Of a stretch of DNA of 9,338 nt, positions 6,985-9,338 are shown piece by piece. The stretch is from Desulfobacteraceae bacterium. Lineage in GTDB: Bacteria > Desulfobacterota > Desulfobacteria > Desulfobacterales > Desulfobacteraceae. The stretch spans positions 1 to 9,338 of the forward strand of contig PIVQ01000252.1 of NCBI GenBank assembly GCA_003354055.1. The letters run 5' to 3'. Positions within the stretch are counted from its first letter, which is position 1, and every line of letters starts with the position of its first letter. A program made the position numbers and the translations under genes. A model generated the notes under the pieces. The model worked only from the letters and a program-made list of their open reading frames with translations. It had not been told where the DNA came from and did no database searches.

Positions 6985-7507
6985 CAACCAGACGGACCCG
7001 CCTGACTACAGCATTGACCGGCTATCGGAAAAAATCGGAATTCTGACACGCAGGGAGACCGAGGCCAGAATTCTGATTCCGGTTATCCAGGCTCTGGGAG
7101 AGGAATTCGGCAGGGAGGCCGTTATTAGGACGGTCAGTAACACCATTGTCAAGATTGCCCGAGACCAGGGCCGGGAACTTGCCTGCCTTATGGAGGGCAA
7201 TACAGCCGAAGATTTTAAATCGGCCCTGGCCTTCTGGACAAAGGACAATGCCCTTGAAATAAAGATGAAATCTTCGACCGACAATCAGCTTCGTTTTGAT
7301 GTGACCCGGTGCCGGTATGCGGAAATGTACAAGGCACTGGGTGCGGCTGATCTGGGTGCCGTGTTTTCCTGCAACCGGGATGGTGCCCTGATCGCTGGGT
7401 TTAATCCCGATGCGGTCATGACCCGGACAAAAACCATAATGGCCGGGGACGAGGTCTGTGATTTTGTGTATACCTTTCCTGAACCAGAATCAGGTTCAAA
7501 GGATTAG
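6962..7507 (+). CDS. L-2-amino-thiazoline-4-carboxylic acid (ATC) hydrolase family protein
   Basis: The 181-residue product has the signature blocks of the ATC-hydrolase family as I recall it: RRETEARILIPVIQALGEEF near the N-terminus, FDVTRCRYAEMYKALG (112-127), FSCNRDGALIAGFNPD (135-150), and RTKTIMAGDEVCDFVY (about 154-169). Cys117, Cys137 and Cys166 lie inside these blocks. The founding member opens the thiazoline ring of ATC on a route to L-cysteine in Pseudomonas. Many relatives are uncharacterised, so the substrate here is not established. There is no signal peptide or membrane segment. The gene starts with GTG behind a strong ribosome-binding site, overlaps the end of lhr by 23 nt, and is followed after 11 nt by hrpB, so it is almost surely co-transcribed with two helicases. 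I see no companion genes for ATC metabolism in the window. Assignment is from motif memory, not a search. Confidence 0.8.
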   Translation: MTHVSQNSNQTDPPDYSIDRLSEKIGILTRRETEARILIPVIQALGEEFGREAVIRTVSNTIVKIARDQGRELACLMEGNTAEDFKSALAFWTKDNALEIKMKSSTDNQLRFDVTRCRYAEMYKALGAADLGAVFSCNRDGALIAGFNPDAVMTRTKTIMAGDEVCDFVYTFPEPESGSKD

Positions 7508-7518
7508 AATATCAGATT

Positions 7519-9338
7519 ATGAAATCGTCCCCCATATCATTTTTACCTGATCATCTGAGATCAAACCCCTCTGTGGCAGAGCTGCCGGTGGTGGAAGTTC
7601 TGCCTTCTCTGGCTCAGGCCCTTGATAAAGAAAAAAAAGCCCTGGTCCAGGCGCCGCCGGGTGCCGGAAAAACAACTATAGTCCCGTTGGCGCTGCTGGA
7701 CCAGTCCTGGCTGAAGGATAAAAAAATCGTTATGCTCGAGCCCCGGCGGCTGGCAGCCCGGGCTTGTGCCGGCCATATGGCCGGGCTTCTGGGGGAAAAA
7801 CCGGGGCAGACCGTTGGATATCAGGTCCGTATGGATCGTTGTATAGGTCCCCGCACCCGGATTGAGATTATCACCGAAGGCATATTGACCCGGAGAATTC
7901 AGTCCGATCCGGGACTTGAAGATGTCGGACTTCTTATCTTTGATGAGTTCCATGAGCGCCATATTCACGGAGATCTGGGGCTGGCCCTGAGTCTTGAATC
8001 GGCTGAGGTGTTTAATCCCGATCTGCGGATTCTGGTCATGTCCGCCACCATGGATATGAATGCTTTGTCGGCCATTATGGACAATGCACCAATGATTTTT
8101 TCCGAAGGCAGAACCTGGCCCGTGACCACCCGTTATCTACCGCCGACTTCCCGGGATCAGACCAGCGGAGGATATATTGGTGGCCGTTCCGGTGACAAGG
8201 GCCGTGAGATTCTACCCGCCTGTTTTCGGGCCGTACAAAAGGCCTTGGCTGAGGAAGAGGGAGATGTCCTGGTCTTTTTACCCGGTGCCGCCCAGATCCG
8301 GGCCATGGCAGACCGTCTCGGGGAGGTGATAGATGAATCGTCCGCCATTGACGTTTACCCCCTGTTCGGAAATCTTTCACCCAGAGAACAGTCAGCCGCC
8401 ATTGCTCCTTCCAGACCTGGCCGCCGGAAGATCGTTCTGGCCACGCCCATTGCAGAAACTTCTCTGACCATCCAGGGGGTCCGGGTGGTGGTGGACGCAG
8501 GGCTGGCCCGGGCCCCTCGTTTTTCTCCGGGCCGGGGTATGACCCGCCTGGAAACCCTGCCCGTATCCAGAGCATCGGCTGATCAGCGGCAGGGCCGTGC
8601 CGGGCGAACCGCCCCGGGTGTCTGCTACCGCCTCTGGTCGGAACATGTTCACCAGGGGCTGATTCCCTTTAACCGCCCCGAGATTCTTTCGGCAGATCTT
8701 GTGCCTCTGGTTCTGGAACTGGCCCAGTGGGGAGTGGCAGATTCCTGCGATCTCAAGTGGCTGGATGTACCGCCTGAAAGTGCCTTTGAGCCTGCTGCAG
8801 CATTGCTCAAATTATTGGGTGCCCTGGACAAAAAGGGGCTGATCACGGATTACGGCAGGAAACTTCTATCCGCCGGGACTCATCCCCGTCTGGCCCATAT
8901 GGTCATCAGGGCAAAGGCACTGGGACAGGGCTTCATGGGCTGCTGTCTTGCCGCAATGGCCGAAGAACGAGATTTTGTCTTTTCAGATCGGGGCGGCGGT
9001 GATCCGGATGTGGGCTTGCGGCTTGAAATCCTTGCCGGACTCACCAGAGGAAAATCCTTTGGCAGGCAGGTCAATCTCAAAGGGGCAAAGAATATTTTAA
9101 CCCAGGCCCGGAACCTGGCCGCCCGATTTAAAGTTAAATCCAAGGAAATGGATATATCCATGGCAGGCCGGATTCTGGCCGTTGCCTGGCCCGGGCGGAT
9201 TGCAAAAAAACGGAAACCGGATTCCCTTTCCTATCTCATGGCCTCGGGCAGCGGTGCCTTTTTCAGATTTCCCAATGCCCTGTCCGGTCATGAATATATC
9301 GTGGCAATTGATCTGGACGGACATCTGAAAAATGCCAA
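7519..9338 (+). CDS. hrpB: ATP-dependent helicase HrpB, 3' end outside window
   Basis: The first 606 residues of a DEAH-box helicase of the HrpB type, a family usually a little over 800 residues, are present and open to the right edge. Motifs in order are Walker A APPGAGKTT (45-53), EPRRLAARA (motif Ia), TEGILTRRIQ, Walker B DEFHER (142-147), MSATMD (174-179), ATPIAETSLTIQGV (motif V) and QRQGRAGR (356-363). Winged-helix and ratchet-like segments follow (YRLWSE, LELAQWG, GTHPRLAHM). HrpB proteins are bacterial relatives of eukaryotic DEAH RNA helicases; their role in bacteria is poorly defined and many strains tolerate their loss. About 20 extra residues precede the usual start (LPVVEVLPSL). 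The best Shine-Dalgarno match, AAGGA at 7499-7503, is 15 nt from the ATG, which is long. Translation may depend on coupling to the gene 11 nt upstream. Confidence 0.95.
   Translation, partial: MKSSPISFLPDHLRSNPSVAELPVVEVLPSLAQALDKEKKALVQAPPGAGKTTIVPLALLDQSWLKDKKIVMLEPRRLAARACAGHMAGLLGEKPGQTVGYQVRMDRCIGPRTRIEIITEGILTRRIQSDPGLEDVGLLIFDEFHERHIHGDLGLALSLESAEVFNPDLRILVMSATMDMNALSAIMDNAPMIFSEGRTWPVTTRYLPPTSRDQTSGGYIGGRSGDKGREILPACFRAVQKALAEEEGDVLVFLPGAAQIRAMADRLGEVIDESSAIDVYPLFGNLSPREQSAAIAPSRPGRRKIVLATPIAETSLTIQGVRVVVDAGLARAPRFSPGRGMTRLETLPVSRASADQRQGRAGRTAPGVCYRLWSEHVHQGLIPFNRPEILSADLVPLVLELAQWGVADSCDLKWLDVPPESAFEPAAALLKLLGALDKKGLITDYGRKLLSAGTHPRLAHMVIRAKALGQGFMGCCLAAMAEERDFVFSDRGGGDPDVGLRLEILAGLTRGKSFGRQVNLKGAKNILTQARNLAARFKVKSKEMDISMAGRILAVAWPGRIAKKRKPDSLSYLMASGSGAFFRFPNALSGHEYIVAIDLDGHLKNA

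Overview
This 9.3 kb window contains five protein-coding genes and no RNA genes, CRISPR arrays or insertion sequences that I can see. Moderate-to-high GC coding DNA, a soluble GAF-PAS-histidine kinase with an MAHDFNN-type H box, and an ATC-hydrolase-like protein together suggest a Gram-negative, possibly Desulfobacterota (deltaproteobacterial), chromosome. That assignment is inference from style of gene content only.

Layout. (1) Positions 1-1222, minus strand: the N-terminal 407 residues of a cytoplasmic sensor histidine kinase (coiled coil, GAF, PAS, HisKA), cut off by the left edge before its ATPase domain. (2) Positions 1223-1549: a divergent, AT-richer intergenic region carrying candidate promoters for both directions and a 12-bp perfect palindrome. 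(3) Positions 1550-7507 and on to the right edge, plus strand: a tightly packed gene cluster that looks like one operon. Its genes are an endonuclease/exonuclease/phosphatase (EEP) family protein, a full-length Lhr superfamily 2 helicase (1547 aa), an ATC-hydrolase family protein and the first 606 residues of HrpB, a DEAH-box helicase. The junctions are an ATGA overlap, a 23-nt overlap and an 11-nt gap.

How they may work together. Lhr-long proteins are 3'-5' nucleic-acid translocases whose C-terminal extension resembles the AlkZ/YcaQ DNA glycosylases. A translationally coupled EEP nuclease, from the superfamily that includes exonuclease III, therefore suggests a nucleic-acid repair or processing pair (inference). 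HrpB adds a second helicase. The ATC-hydrolase-like protein between the two helicases has no obvious link to nucleic acids and is the odd member. The lhr gene also carries three separate short in-frame tandem repeats. I see no clear evidence of a wholly new system; the most notable signal is the EEP-Lhr-ATC hydrolase-HrpB arrangement.
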